Source: Nibribacter roseus
GTDB taxonomy: Bacteria; Bacteroidota; Bacteroidia; Cytophagales; Hymenobacteraceae
NCBI RefSeq assembly: GCF_042662225.1
Contig: NZ_JBHSYQ010000001.1
Coordinates: 144,884 to 208,883, forward strand
DNA length: 64,000 nucleotides
Direction: 5' to 3'
Shown: one piece after another, positions 17,646 to 25,515 of the stretch
How positions within the stretch are numbered: position 1 is the first letter of the stretch
Layout: each line of letters starts with the position of its first letter
Made by a program: the position numbers and the translations under genes
The notes under the pieces: model-generated
Seen by the model: the letters and a program-made list of their open reading frames with translations, nothing else
Told to the model about the DNA's origin: nothing
Database searches by the model: none

Positions 17646-18749
17646 ATGAAAAAGTCTTTATTTACTATTTCAATAGCAATTCTGTGCGCAACGGGTCTAT
17701 TCTTAGCTCCAGAGGTAGCGGTAGCACAACAAAGCATTGGTGAGTTGGTAAAAGCCAAAGATGATGCTAATAAATTAGTGAGAACTTATATAGCTCCCGC
17801 AGGCAAAGCAGTTGGCCATAGTCTGAACAGTGGCTGGTTTAACTCAGGTCAGGCATTAGAAGCCGGCAGGTTTGACATACGTGTTTACGCTACCATTGCC
17901 CTGGGTTCTGAAGAAGACAAAACCTTCGATATATCTCAACAAGGCCTTAGCCCCAGAATTCGTTTGGCACCGGGCGAGCCGTCCATTGCTCCTACAGTGT
18001 TTGGGGGTGTAAATGAGGGGCCTGAAATGATCGTGTATGGTACTAACCCTTACACAAACCAAGAAGAAGAATTGGGCCGCTTTAACACACCGCAAGGGTT
18101 AGGTATCAACTTTGCCCCTCTGGCGGTGCCGCAGGTGAGTGTAGGGATAGGAGGCGGAACAGAGGTAGCGGTTCGGTTCCTGCCGAAAATACGATTTAGA
18201 GAAGATTACCAAGTGAACTTATGGGGAGTGGGCCTAAAGCATAGCTTAAAGCAGTGGATTCCGGTAATAGGTAGTGTTTCAGGTTTTGATGTAACTGCTT
18301 TTGGAGGTTACACCCACCTTAGAGCCTCAGCTGACCTAAATATTCCGCCCACGCAAGAATATAACAGGCGGCCGGTGACTCAGTCAAATGCTGATTTTGA
18401 TAATCAGCAACTGGTGTATATAACTAAAGCATGGACTGCAAGTGTGATTGCTTCTAAAACTTTGGGAGTAATTACCCTTTATGGTGGTTTAAGGTACAGT
18501 GATTCAGATACCCGCCTGGCCGCCGAAGGAAATTACCCTTTAGTGAATGTGCGCACGCAGGTGTTGCCTCCGTTTTATGAGTATTATATAGATCCTATTG
18601 AAACACCCATAGATGTAGCGGTGCATGATAGCCAGGTGGGAGTAAATGCCGGTTTTAGATTGAAACTTGCCTTCTTCTCAATTTATGCAGAAGGTACCTA
18701 CGCTAAATACCCGACCGCCGCCGCAGGTATTGGTGTAGGCTGGAACTAA
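17646..18749 (+). CDS. DUF6588 family outer-membrane protein
   Basis: A 367-residue protein with a signal peptide (1-27, ending VAVAQQ), then a region beginning SIGELVKAKDDANKLVRTYIAPAGKAVGHSL, typical of the DUF6588 family found in Bacteroidota. The C-terminal half is rich in alternating amphipathic strands (VSVGIGGGTEVAVRFLPKI, FDVTAFGGYTHLRASADL, LAFFSIYAEGTYAKYP), consistent with an outer-membrane beta-barrel. Function is unknown for the family. It stands alone, with its own terminator. Confidence 0.82.
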   Translation: MKKSLFTISIAILCATGLFLAPEVAVAQQSIGELVKAKDDANKLVRTYIAPAGKAVGHSLNSGWFNSGQALEAGRFDIRVYATIALGSEEDKTFDISQQGLSPRIRLAPGEPSIAPTVFGGVNEGPEMIVYGTNPYTNQEEELGRFNTPQGLGINFAPLAVPQVSVGIGGGTEVAVRFLPKIRFREDYQVNLWGVGLKHSLKQWIPVIGSVSGFDVTAFGGYTHLRASADLNIPPTQEYNRRPVTQSNADFDNQQLVYITKAWTASVIASKTLGVITLYGGLRYSDSDTRLAAEGNYPLVNVRTQVLPPFYEYYIDPIETPIDVAVHDSQVGVNAGFRLKLAFFSIYAEGTYAKYPTAAAGIGVGWN

Positions 18750-18766
18750 AATTAGGTTCAATCAAG

Positions 18767-18800
18767 AAAGAGCCCCTGTCAGGAATGACAGGGGCTCTTT
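18767..18800 (+). terminator. Rho-independent terminator
   Basis: Stem AAAGAGCCCCTGTC / GACAGGGGCTCTTT with loop AGGAAT, 17 bases after the DUF6588 gene. Confidence 0.88.
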
Positions 18801-19429
18801 CGTTTATTTACAATATAGTGTTCACACAGTAGAAATAAATTTTGATGCTAGTTAGATCAATTGATTTATGTAGCTATTGCCAGCTCTGTGGAGGAATATT
18901 CAGCTATGTGACCTTTGCTAAACATAATGAGTAAGATACGGGCAAGTCTTAAAAGAAAGGTAGCTTCTATGATATATGAATCACTCTATTATATATAGTG
19001 TAGAAACAAATTGTAAAGGCACGGGAATAGACATTTTGAACCCGTAACTTCATTTCGCTTTCAGTGCTGCTAATTTTAACACTATTATATATAGTTTATA
19101 AGTTATGGCGAGTGATTAACAACTGCAAGGTCAACACTCAATATTATATAATAGGGATTTGACTTCATATTTGCCTTTTGGTGAAATCAAAAAAGAATTG
19201 ACTAAAATTTTATTAAGTTATTTTGAGGAATCAGCACGTTTTAAATAGTAAAATGTTAGCAGTGGGCGCAGGAAATTTAAATTTTTGTAAAACTTCTAAA
19301 AATGAGAAGATTAGAGGAAGAAAAAGTCATTCCTGTGTTACCGCAAAAAAAATTATGTGTTTTTTTTATGTAAAAAATCACCTAATATTATGGTTTCAAA
19401 TACAAATCAAACCATAAAACCAAACCAAC
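18801..19429. other. Long AT-rich region before the first SusC gene
   Basis: About 630 bases of AT-rich DNA upstream of the first susC-like gene. It contains the 13-base direct repeat CTATTATATATAG at 18986 and 19082 (96 bases apart) and a related ATATTATATAATAG at 19141-19154. A 64-codon frame (19223-19417) has a composition like translated AT-rich spacer and is not called. The region probably contains the promoter and regulatory sites of the first Sus-like operon, but I see no exact consensus promoter. Confidence 0.45.
18986..19094. repeat. Direct repeat of CTATTATATATAG upstream of SusC
   Basis: Two identical 13-base copies at 18986-18998 and 19082-19094 with a looser third match near 19141. 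Possible operator, or AT-rich coincidence. Confidence 0.35.
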
Positions 19430-22400
19430 ATGAAGAAAATCTTACTATTAAGTCTTTTCTTTTTGTCAGTGCTTCTTCCGGAAGCAATGGCTCAAACGAA
19501 GACTATTACAGGAAGAGTGACTGAAGGTGCCACAGGCGAAGGAATGCCTGGTGTGACAGTTCAGCTCAAAGGAACCAGCACGGCTGCACCTACAGACGTG
19601 AATGGTAACTATACCATTACTGTGCCTTCAACTGCAGGTACGCTAGTGTTCTCCTTTATAGGCTATACTGACCAAGAGGTTTCTATTGGAAACAGAACTA
19701 CCGTAAATGTGCAGATGCGTCCTGACGCTATTGCCATGGGTGAGGTTGTTGTAGTAGGTGCCGGCGGTATTGAGCGCCAGGTAAAGGAACAAGGCTACAG
19801 CACAACTCAAGTAACGAATGAGGAATTAACTCAAGGTCGTTCTCCGAACATTGCCACTGGTCTTACTGGTAAAGTAGCAGGTCTTCAGATTAACGCGGTA
19901 GGTAGCGGTGTTAACCCTACTGTACGTGTTGTTCTTAGAGGTAACCGTTCATTACTTGGTAACAACCAAGCCCTGATTGTTTTGGACAACGTTATTGTGC
20001 CTAATGAAATTTTAGGTAATCTTAACCCAGAAGACATTGAGAATATCTCAGTTCTGAATGGTGCGGCCGGTGCGGCTTTGTATGGTTCTGATGCATCTAA
20101 CGGTGCCTTGGTTATCACTACTAAAAAAGGTAAAAGAGGCGTGACTTCTGTAAGAGTAGCACATACTACTACTTTAGAGCAGGTGAGTTTCTTCCCTAAA
20201 TTGCAAACCTCTTTTGGTTCAGGTTATGAGCCTGGTGTTCCAGAGTACGTGCCTTATGAAAACCAGCAGTACGGACCAAGGTTTGATGGTTCAATGGTTC
20301 AAATAGGTAAGCCTTTGGCTGATGGTTCTGTTCAGACAGTACCTTACAGTGCCAGAGATGATAAATTTGATTTCTGGGAAACTGGTGTTCAAAACCAGAC
20401 GGATGTTTCTCTTTCTGCCGGTTCTGACAGATCAAACTTCTATATGTCTGCTCAGCGCTTCAACTCACAAGGTACTACCCCTGGTGATGAGTATGATCGT
20501 ATTGCCGTTCGTGTAAATGGTGCCTATGATGTTACTCCTAAATTGAAGTTTTCTTTCAATACCAACTTTACTCAGAATGAGTATGATATTACTTCTGCTA
20601 CCGCAGCGGCTTACCAGTACCTGTTGAATACTCCAGCACATATACCTTTGTTAAACTACAGAGACTGGAGAAACAATCCGTTCGCTAACCCTAACGGATA
20701 TTTCAACGAGTACTATCCTAACCCATACTTTGCTATTGACAACAACCGTCAGAATAGCCGTAACAACTACCTTATAGGTAATGTGGAAGTGAAATTTGCT
20801 CCAGTTGATTGGATGGATGTGACGTACCGTATTGGTTTGTCTAACAGAAACTACATCAATAAGAGCACTACAGGTATTTTCACCTATACTCCATATACAA
20901 AGAGTATTTCTCCAAGCAAAACAGATGTTGCTGGTGGGGTTAGTGACAACGCCCTTTCAACTAACCAGTTGAACTCAGATTTATTAGTAGGTTTCTACAA
21001 AGACCTGAACGAAGATTTTGAGGTGAAACTGATTTTGGGTAACGCAATTCGTGAGAACCGTCAAAACTCAATTGGAATTTCTGCCAATGGTTTGGTAATT
21101 CCTGGTTTATATAATGTAACAAACCGTATTGGTAACCCAGGTGCTGGCGAAGGTAGCTACTTAGCTCGTCAGGTGGGTGTATTCGGAGACGTAACCGTTG
21201 GTTTCAGGGATTACTTGTTCCTGCACGTAACTGGCCGTAATGACTGGACCTCTATTCTTGAAGAAGAAAATCGCTCTTTCTTCTATCCATCAGTTGACGT
21301 AGCCTTCACAGCCAGTGAAGCAATACCAGTATTGCAAGACAACCAGTTTGTAAACAACCTGAAGTTGCGTGCCGGTTGGGCAAAAGTAGGTCAGGTTAAC
21401 TTAGCATCTTCTGGTAGACCTTTCGGTGCTTATTCACTTCTTCCTACCTTTGGTGTAGGCGGTGGTTTCCCATTTGGTTCAGTTAGTGGTTTTACCGTGG
21501 GTAACCAAATTGTTGCTCCTAACCTGAAACCAGAAATTACTACAAGCCTTGAGTTTGGTTTTGATGCGGTATTAGTAAAAGAAATGGTAGAAACCAAATT
21601 TACTTATTACAGCACCAGCACTGAAAACCAGACATTGCCTGCGCAGTTATCAACTGCTACTGGTTTTACCACATTATTGACTAACACTGGTGAAGTAACC
21701 AATAAAGGTATTGAAACTGTATTGCGTGTTACTCCATATAGAACTGAGAACTTAACGGTAACAGTTGGTGGTAACTACACTTACAATGAAAACAGAGTAG
21801 AGTCTATCGCGGCTGATCTTCCAAGACTAGCCCTTTCAACCGGTGGTGCTGCACAGGTATATGCTGAAGCTGGCAATATGTTCCCGATCTTGAGAGGTAC
21901 AGATTTTGCTCGTGATCCACAAGGCCGCATTATAGTAGACCGCCATTCTGGCTACCCAACCAATGCTCTAGAGCCAGTTAACTTAGGCAACACTGAGCCT
22001 ATGCACCGTTTAGGACTTGACTTTGAAGTTAGATTCCTGAAGAACTTCCGTTTTACAACTTTGTTTGAATACAGAGGTAACTTCTACAGATACCACAATG
22101 GTGGTTCTACCTTTGACTTCTCTGGTGCTTCCGAAAGAAGTGCTTCGTTTAACCGTGACAGATTTGTAATTCCGAACTCTGTTTACGAAGATCCTGAAAA
22201 TCCGGGAACTTATATCCCTAATACGAACATTACTGTTGCAAACGGCAGCGCTGACTTCTGGGCGAATGGACGTATAATGGATGTTGCCAGTACTTATGTG
22301 TCAAGAGCTGATTACTGGAGATTGCGTGAGGCCTCTCTTGCTTTTGAAGTGCCAAGAGCATTCTTAGAAAGAACCAGAGTGATAAAAGGTGCTACTATCA

Positions 22401-22558
22401 GCTTACAAGGTCGTAACTTATTCTTATGGTTGCCAGAGTCTAACCAATGGACTGACCCTGACTACAACTTTACTGACACAAATGCTATTGGTATTACCAC
22501 GTTAGGACAAACTCCGCCAACCAGATACTACGGAGCTACTCTTTCTATTAATTTCTAA
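19430..22558 (+). CDS. SusC/RagA-family TonB-dependent transporter (locus 1)
   Basis: A 1042-residue outer-membrane transporter. Signal peptide 1-21 (ending EAMAQ); CarboxypepD_reg-like domain at about 24-100 (ITGRVTEGATGEGMPGVTV, FSFIGYTDQEV); TonB-box-like EVVVVGAG; plug domain ~115-235 with the family signature VLNGAAGAALYGSDASNGALVITTKKGK; then a 22-strand barrel to the C-terminal ATLSINF with terminal Phe. Together with the SusD-like lipoprotein encoded five to eleven bases downstream it should form a lidded nutrient-import complex powered by TonB. The usual SusC plug motif with YGTTK is replaced here by GAGGIERQ. No glycoside hydrolase, sulfatase or regulator lies beside it, so the substrate cannot be assigned. 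First gene of a three-gene operon. Confidence 0.95.
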   Translation: MKKILLLSLFFLSVLLPEAMAQTKTITGRVTEGATGEGMPGVTVQLKGTSTAAPTDVNGNYTITVPSTAGTLVFSFIGYTDQEVSIGNRTTVNVQMRPDAIAMGEVVVVGAGGIERQVKEQGYSTTQVTNEELTQGRSPNIATGLTGKVAGLQINAVGSGVNPTVRVVLRGNRSLLGNNQALIVLDNVIVPNEILGNLNPEDIENISVLNGAAGAALYGSDASNGALVITTKKGKRGVTSVRVAHTTTLEQVSFFPKLQTSFGSGYEPGVPEYVPYENQQYGPRFDGSMVQIGKPLADGSVQTVPYSARDDKFDFWETGVQNQTDVSLSAGSDRSNFYMSAQRFNSQGTTPGDEYDRIAVRVNGAYDVTPKLKFSFNTNFTQNEYDITSATAAAYQYLLNTPAHIPLLNYRDWRNNPFANPNGYFNEYYPNPYFAIDNNRQNSRNNYLIGNVEVKFAPVDWMDVTYRIGLSNRNYINKSTTGIFTYTPYTKSISPSKTDVAGGVSDNALSTNQLNSDLLVGFYKDLNEDFEVKLILGNAIRENRQNSIGISANGLVIPGLYNVTNRIGNPGAGEGSYLARQVGVFGDVTVGFRDYLFLHVTGRNDWTSILEEENRSFFYPSVDVAFTASEAIPVLQDNQFVNNLKLRAGWAKVGQVNLASSGRPFGAYSLLPTFGVGGGFPFGSVSGFTVGNQIVAPNLKPEITTSLEFGFDAVLVKEMVETKFTYYSTSTENQTLPAQLSTATGFTTLLTNTGEVTNKGIETVLRVTPYRTENLTVTVGGNYTYNENRVESIAADLPRLALSTGGAAQVYAEAGNMFPILRGTDFARDPQGRIIVDRHSGYPTNALEPVNLGNTEPMHRLGLDFEVRFLKNFRFTTLFEYRGNFYRYHNGGSTFDFSGASERSASFNRDRFVIPNSVYEDPENPGTYIPNTNITVANGSADFWANGRIMDVASTYVSRADYWRLREASLAFEVPRAFLERTRVIKGATISLQGRNLFLWLPESNQWTDPDYNFTDTNAIGITTLGQTPPTRYYGATLSINF

Positions 22559-22569
22559 AATCGGTGAAA

Positions 22570-24165
22570 ATGAAAAAAATATATAGATATTTTTTATGTG
22601 GAGTGATGGCCCTGACGGCGTTGTCATGCGACAGCTTCTTAGATGTCAATGAGAACCCCAACGAGGCAACTTCTACTACTCCTCAGCTTGTGCTTCCTAC
22701 TGCATTAGCAGCAACAGCCTCTAATTCGGTTTCTTATACAGACTACGGATCATTTCTGGTTGGTTATATTGTGAATGCAGGCGGATTTGGAGGCTGGAGC
22801 ACTCAGTTTACCTATGCGTACACTACAGCTAACTATGGCGGTCTGTGGAGCAGCACTTATGATAACCTAAATGATTATCATTACATAGAGACTACAGCTA
22901 GCGGCAATGAGGAATTAGCTTACTATGAGGCTATAGGCAAAATCATGAAAGCATATAACTTTCAGTTGTTGGTAGATACTTATGGTAATGTGCCTTACAC
23001 CGAAGCTTTGCAAGGAGGGGGGAACCTTACTCCGTCTTATGACAATGGTGAGGAAATTTATCAGGATTTAGTAGAGCAGTTAGACGCTGCCGTGGCACTG
23101 ATAGATAATGCATCAACTAGTACTTTAGCAGTATCGGCAAACAGTGATATTATGTTTGGCGGCAATATGGGGCGTTGGACAAGATTTGCTAATACTCTTA
23201 AACTAAGACTATTAGTGAGAGCGTCTAGAAAACCAGGTGCTACCGTTCCTGGTTGGGTGACAACTCAACTTAATGAGTTTACTGCCTCAACCCCATTCTT
23301 ACAAGAAGATGCAGTTGTAAACCCTGGTTACCTGCCTAACGCTGGTCAGCAGAACCCGTTGTGGAACCTGTATCATTCTGATGCCGCTGGTGCCACTACA
23401 GCTACCGGACGTTCACGTATACCAAGCCGTTACGTATTTAGCTTCTATGGTGGAACTGGTGCTAAAATTGTTGATGATACAAGAGGAGCCCTAATCTACA
23501 GAGGCTTCCCTAATTCTACCCCTGTTAATCAATTAGGTGTGAATGATAATGATGTGCCTACCGCTCCAAGCAATAGCATTGCATGGTATACTGGTACAGG
23601 TACAGGTTTATCTGCGGCCAATACAACTGGTATTTTTAAGGGACGTACCATGGGGCAACCTCTTATGCTTGCGGCTGAAAGCCATTTCTTGCAGGCCGAA
23701 GCCAGAGCCAGAGGTTTTATCACTGGTGACGCTAAATCTGCCTTTAGAGCGGGTATTGAATCATCTTTCCGTTATTTAATGAAAGATGTGACAGGGGCTG
23801 TTGTGGGTGACCCAGTAGCTGCTACCAATGCTTACATTGCTGCAAACCAAGATAATGACTTAGTTAATTTTGATTTAGCTACCAGTTTAGATCAGCAAAT
23901 GGAGGCAATTATTACTCAAAAGTATATTGCTTTGAACTTCCTGTTCGGCCACGAAGCCTGGAATGAGTTTAGAAGAACCGGATACCCTGCTGTTTCTGGC
24001 ACTTCTGCAACTAGTACCTTTGCTTCCACAGGTTCAACTTCTCCACGTGCCGATAGACTTCCGTTAAGGATTTTATACCCTGCATCTGAATATTCGTTAA
24101 ACCCGAATAATGCACCATCAGGGGTTACTCCTTTTGACAATCCTATTTTCTGGGACGTAGACTAA
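22570..24165 (+). CDS. SusD/RagB-family nutrient-binding lipoprotein (SusD-like_2 type, locus 1)
   Basis: A 531-residue surface lipoprotein partner of the preceding SusC. The lipobox ALSC puts lipidated cysteine at position 20, followed by DSFLDVNENPNEATSTTP, the characteristic N terminus of SusD-like_2 (PF12771) proteins. Later landmarks are QLLVDTYGNVPYTEALQG and the C-terminal WNEFRRTGYP. It caps the transporter and binds substrate outside the cell. I prefer ATG at 22570; the GTG two codons upstream is also possible. The gap to susC is only a few bases, so the genes are co-transcribed. Confidence 0.94.
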   Translation: MKKIYRYFLCGVMALTALSCDSFLDVNENPNEATSTTPQLVLPTALAATASNSVSYTDYGSFLVGYIVNAGGFGGWSTQFTYAYTTANYGGLWSSTYDNLNDYHYIETTASGNEELAYYEAIGKIMKAYNFQLLVDTYGNVPYTEALQGGGNLTPSYDNGEEIYQDLVEQLDAAVALIDNASTSTLAVSANSDIMFGGNMGRWTRFANTLKLRLLVRASRKPGATVPGWVTTQLNEFTASTPFLQEDAVVNPGYLPNAGQQNPLWNLYHSDAAGATTATGRSRIPSRYVFSFYGGTGAKIVDDTRGALIYRGFPNSTPVNQLGVNDNDVPTAPSNSIAWYTGTGTGLSAANTTGIFKGRTMGQPLMLAAESHFLQAEARARGFITGDAKSAFRAGIESSFRYLMKDVTGAVVGDPVAATNAYIAANQDNDLVNFDLATSLDQQMEAIITQKYIALNFLFGHEAWNEFRRTGYPAVSGTSATSTFASTGSTSPRADRLPLRILYPASEYSLNPNNAPSGVTPFDNPIFWDVD

Positions 24166-24185
24166 CATCATTAAATTAAATTAAG

Positions 24186-25028
24186 ATGAAAAAGATATTT
24201 AACTTGTTTTTAGTAGCCCTGGGTGTAACAGGGCTTACTTCATGCCTCGATGAAGAACCTTTCTTCAATCCCGAGGAAGTGCAGAATGTAATTGAGTTTT
24301 ACAGCTCAAACAATCTGGCACCTGCTTCTACTGCAACTGCCGTTTATCCTATGTTTAGGAACTCTGTAGAAATTGCCCCTGAAGTAGATTTGCCAATTGT
24401 TATCAAGTATGCAGGACCAAACGTTGCTCCAGAGGACATTACAGTTACTGTTGCCATTGCTGATGCTGGTATAATAGAAGAGTATAACGAAGATCAGGAT
24501 GAGCACTTTGTCTTGTTACCTTCTGAGTGGTATTCTATGCCTACCACTACTGTAACCATACCTAAAGGCCAACGTGAGGCTACCCTTACCATCAAGGTTA
24601 GATCTGATATGTTTGACTATGATAATAGCTATGCATTGCCATTAACCATTACAAGTGCTAGCCAAGGTATTATCAGTGGTAACTTTAATACAGCTGTATT
24701 TGCGATAGGCCCTAAAAACAAATATCATGGTTTGTATACCAATACCTTTAGCAGAACCAGAAGAGATGGCTCTGTAATAGTAAGCGGTACAAACACAGCT
24801 GAATTGACCACAACAGGTGCCAATTCTCTACTTGGTAATTTAATTGGTTACTATTCAAACCTTCAGTACATGTCTATTGATCCAGCAACCAATAAAATAA
24901 CTGTTACTTCTCCTGGTATAGCTATCACTGAAGATGTAAGCTACTATGACCCGGCTACCAGGATTATCCATATCCAGTATGTTGCTCTTAATACTGTTAT
25001 GAAGCAAACTTTGGTGCCAAGGTTCTAA
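24186..25028 (+). CDS. DUF1735-domain surface lipoprotein (locus 1)
   Basis: A 280-residue lipoprotein (lipobox LTSC, Cys20, followed by the acidic LDEE) carrying a DUF1735/BT_3987-like N-terminal domain (~35-180; TVTVAIADAGIIEEYNE, MPTTTVTIPKGQREATLTI) and a C-terminal beta domain (~185-280). Such proteins accompany SusC/SusD pairs as auxiliary surface binding proteins, comparable in role to SusE/SusF. It lies 20 bases after the SusD gene and is the last gene of the operon, which ends at a strong terminator. The ligand is unknown. Confidence 0.88.
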   Translation: MKKIFNLFLVALGVTGLTSCLDEEPFFNPEEVQNVIEFYSSNNLAPASTATAVYPMFRNSVEIAPEVDLPIVIKYAGPNVAPEDITVTVAIADAGIIEEYNEDQDEHFVLLPSEWYSMPTTTVTIPKGQREATLTIKVRSDMFDYDNSYALPLTITSASQGIISGNFNTAVFAIGPKNKYHGLYTNTFSRTRRDGSVIVSGTNTAELTTTGANSLLGNLIGYYSNLQYMSIDPATNKITVTSPGIAITEDVSYYDPATRIIHIQYVALNTVMKQTLVPRF

Positions 25029-25047
25029 TCATTCCATCACAGTAAAT

Positions 25048-25083
25048 AAAAAAGGCCCTTTCTTTTGAAAGGGCCTTTTTTAT
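25048..25083 (+). terminator. Rho-independent terminator of SusCD locus 1
   Basis: Stem AAGGCCCTTTC / GAAAGGGCCTT, loop TTTT, then a T tract; 19 bases after the DUF1735 gene. Confidence 0.88.
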
Positions 25084-25179
25084 TGTGATTTAAAGATCGT
25101 GAAGATCAAGATTCTAGCTTAGGCTGCTTTCTAATTAACTTCTAAGAAGTTACTTGCTCTGTTTATCAGAAAGTACATT

Positions 25180-25239
25180 TATACTAAAAAAAGGAGAAGG
25201 CCATCCAGTACTGGATGGCCTTCTCCTTTTTTTAGTATA
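25180..25239. repeat. Perfect 60-bp palindrome with TCCAGTACTGGA core
   Basis: Every base from 25180 to 25239 pairs with its partner across the centre at 25209/25210, with no spacer. The arm runs TATACT, seven A, GGAGAAGGCC, ATCCAGT. It lies between a terminator and the next promoter. The core is shared with the palindrome at 54971-55012. Confidence 0.93.
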
Positions 25240-25515
25240 TAGAATTTTAAGAAAATATTAACAGTTGAAGAATTAAATAATCTTTTAAACAAAACAATGG
25301 ATTTAAAATTATTTTAAGAATTACGGCCAATTATGATGGTTGAGTTATATTTCATATAGGAATATAAAAATTTACAAGAACAGACACAACGAAATTCCCT
25401 CAGTTTTATTCTGTTATATCCAAAAGTTTTATGTTAAATATTTGTTAATGTTGAAGTGATTGTTAAATTTGGTTAACAATCTTTATCATCTCTACAAACA
25501 AACAACCAAAACCAC
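25240..25515. other. Upstream region of SusCD locus 2
   Basis: AT-rich spacer with no gene; it carries the promoter described at 25442-25471. The leader ends CAACCAAAACCAC before ATG, similar to the leader of the first SusC gene. Confidence 0.5.
25442..25471 (+). promoter_or_regulatory. Probable Bacteroidota sigma-A promoter of SusCD locus 2
   Basis: TTG at 25442-25444, 19-base spacer, TAAATTTG at 25464-25471, matching the TTG / TAnnTTTG consensus. It predicts a leader of about 38 bases before the susC-like ATG at 25516. Confidence 0.6.

Noticed and set aside
19223..19417. 64-codon frame before the first SusC
   Set aside because: Composition of AT-rich spacer (many Lys, Asn and Ile), no recognisable motif, and it ends only 12 bases before susC; more likely leader or promoter DNA.
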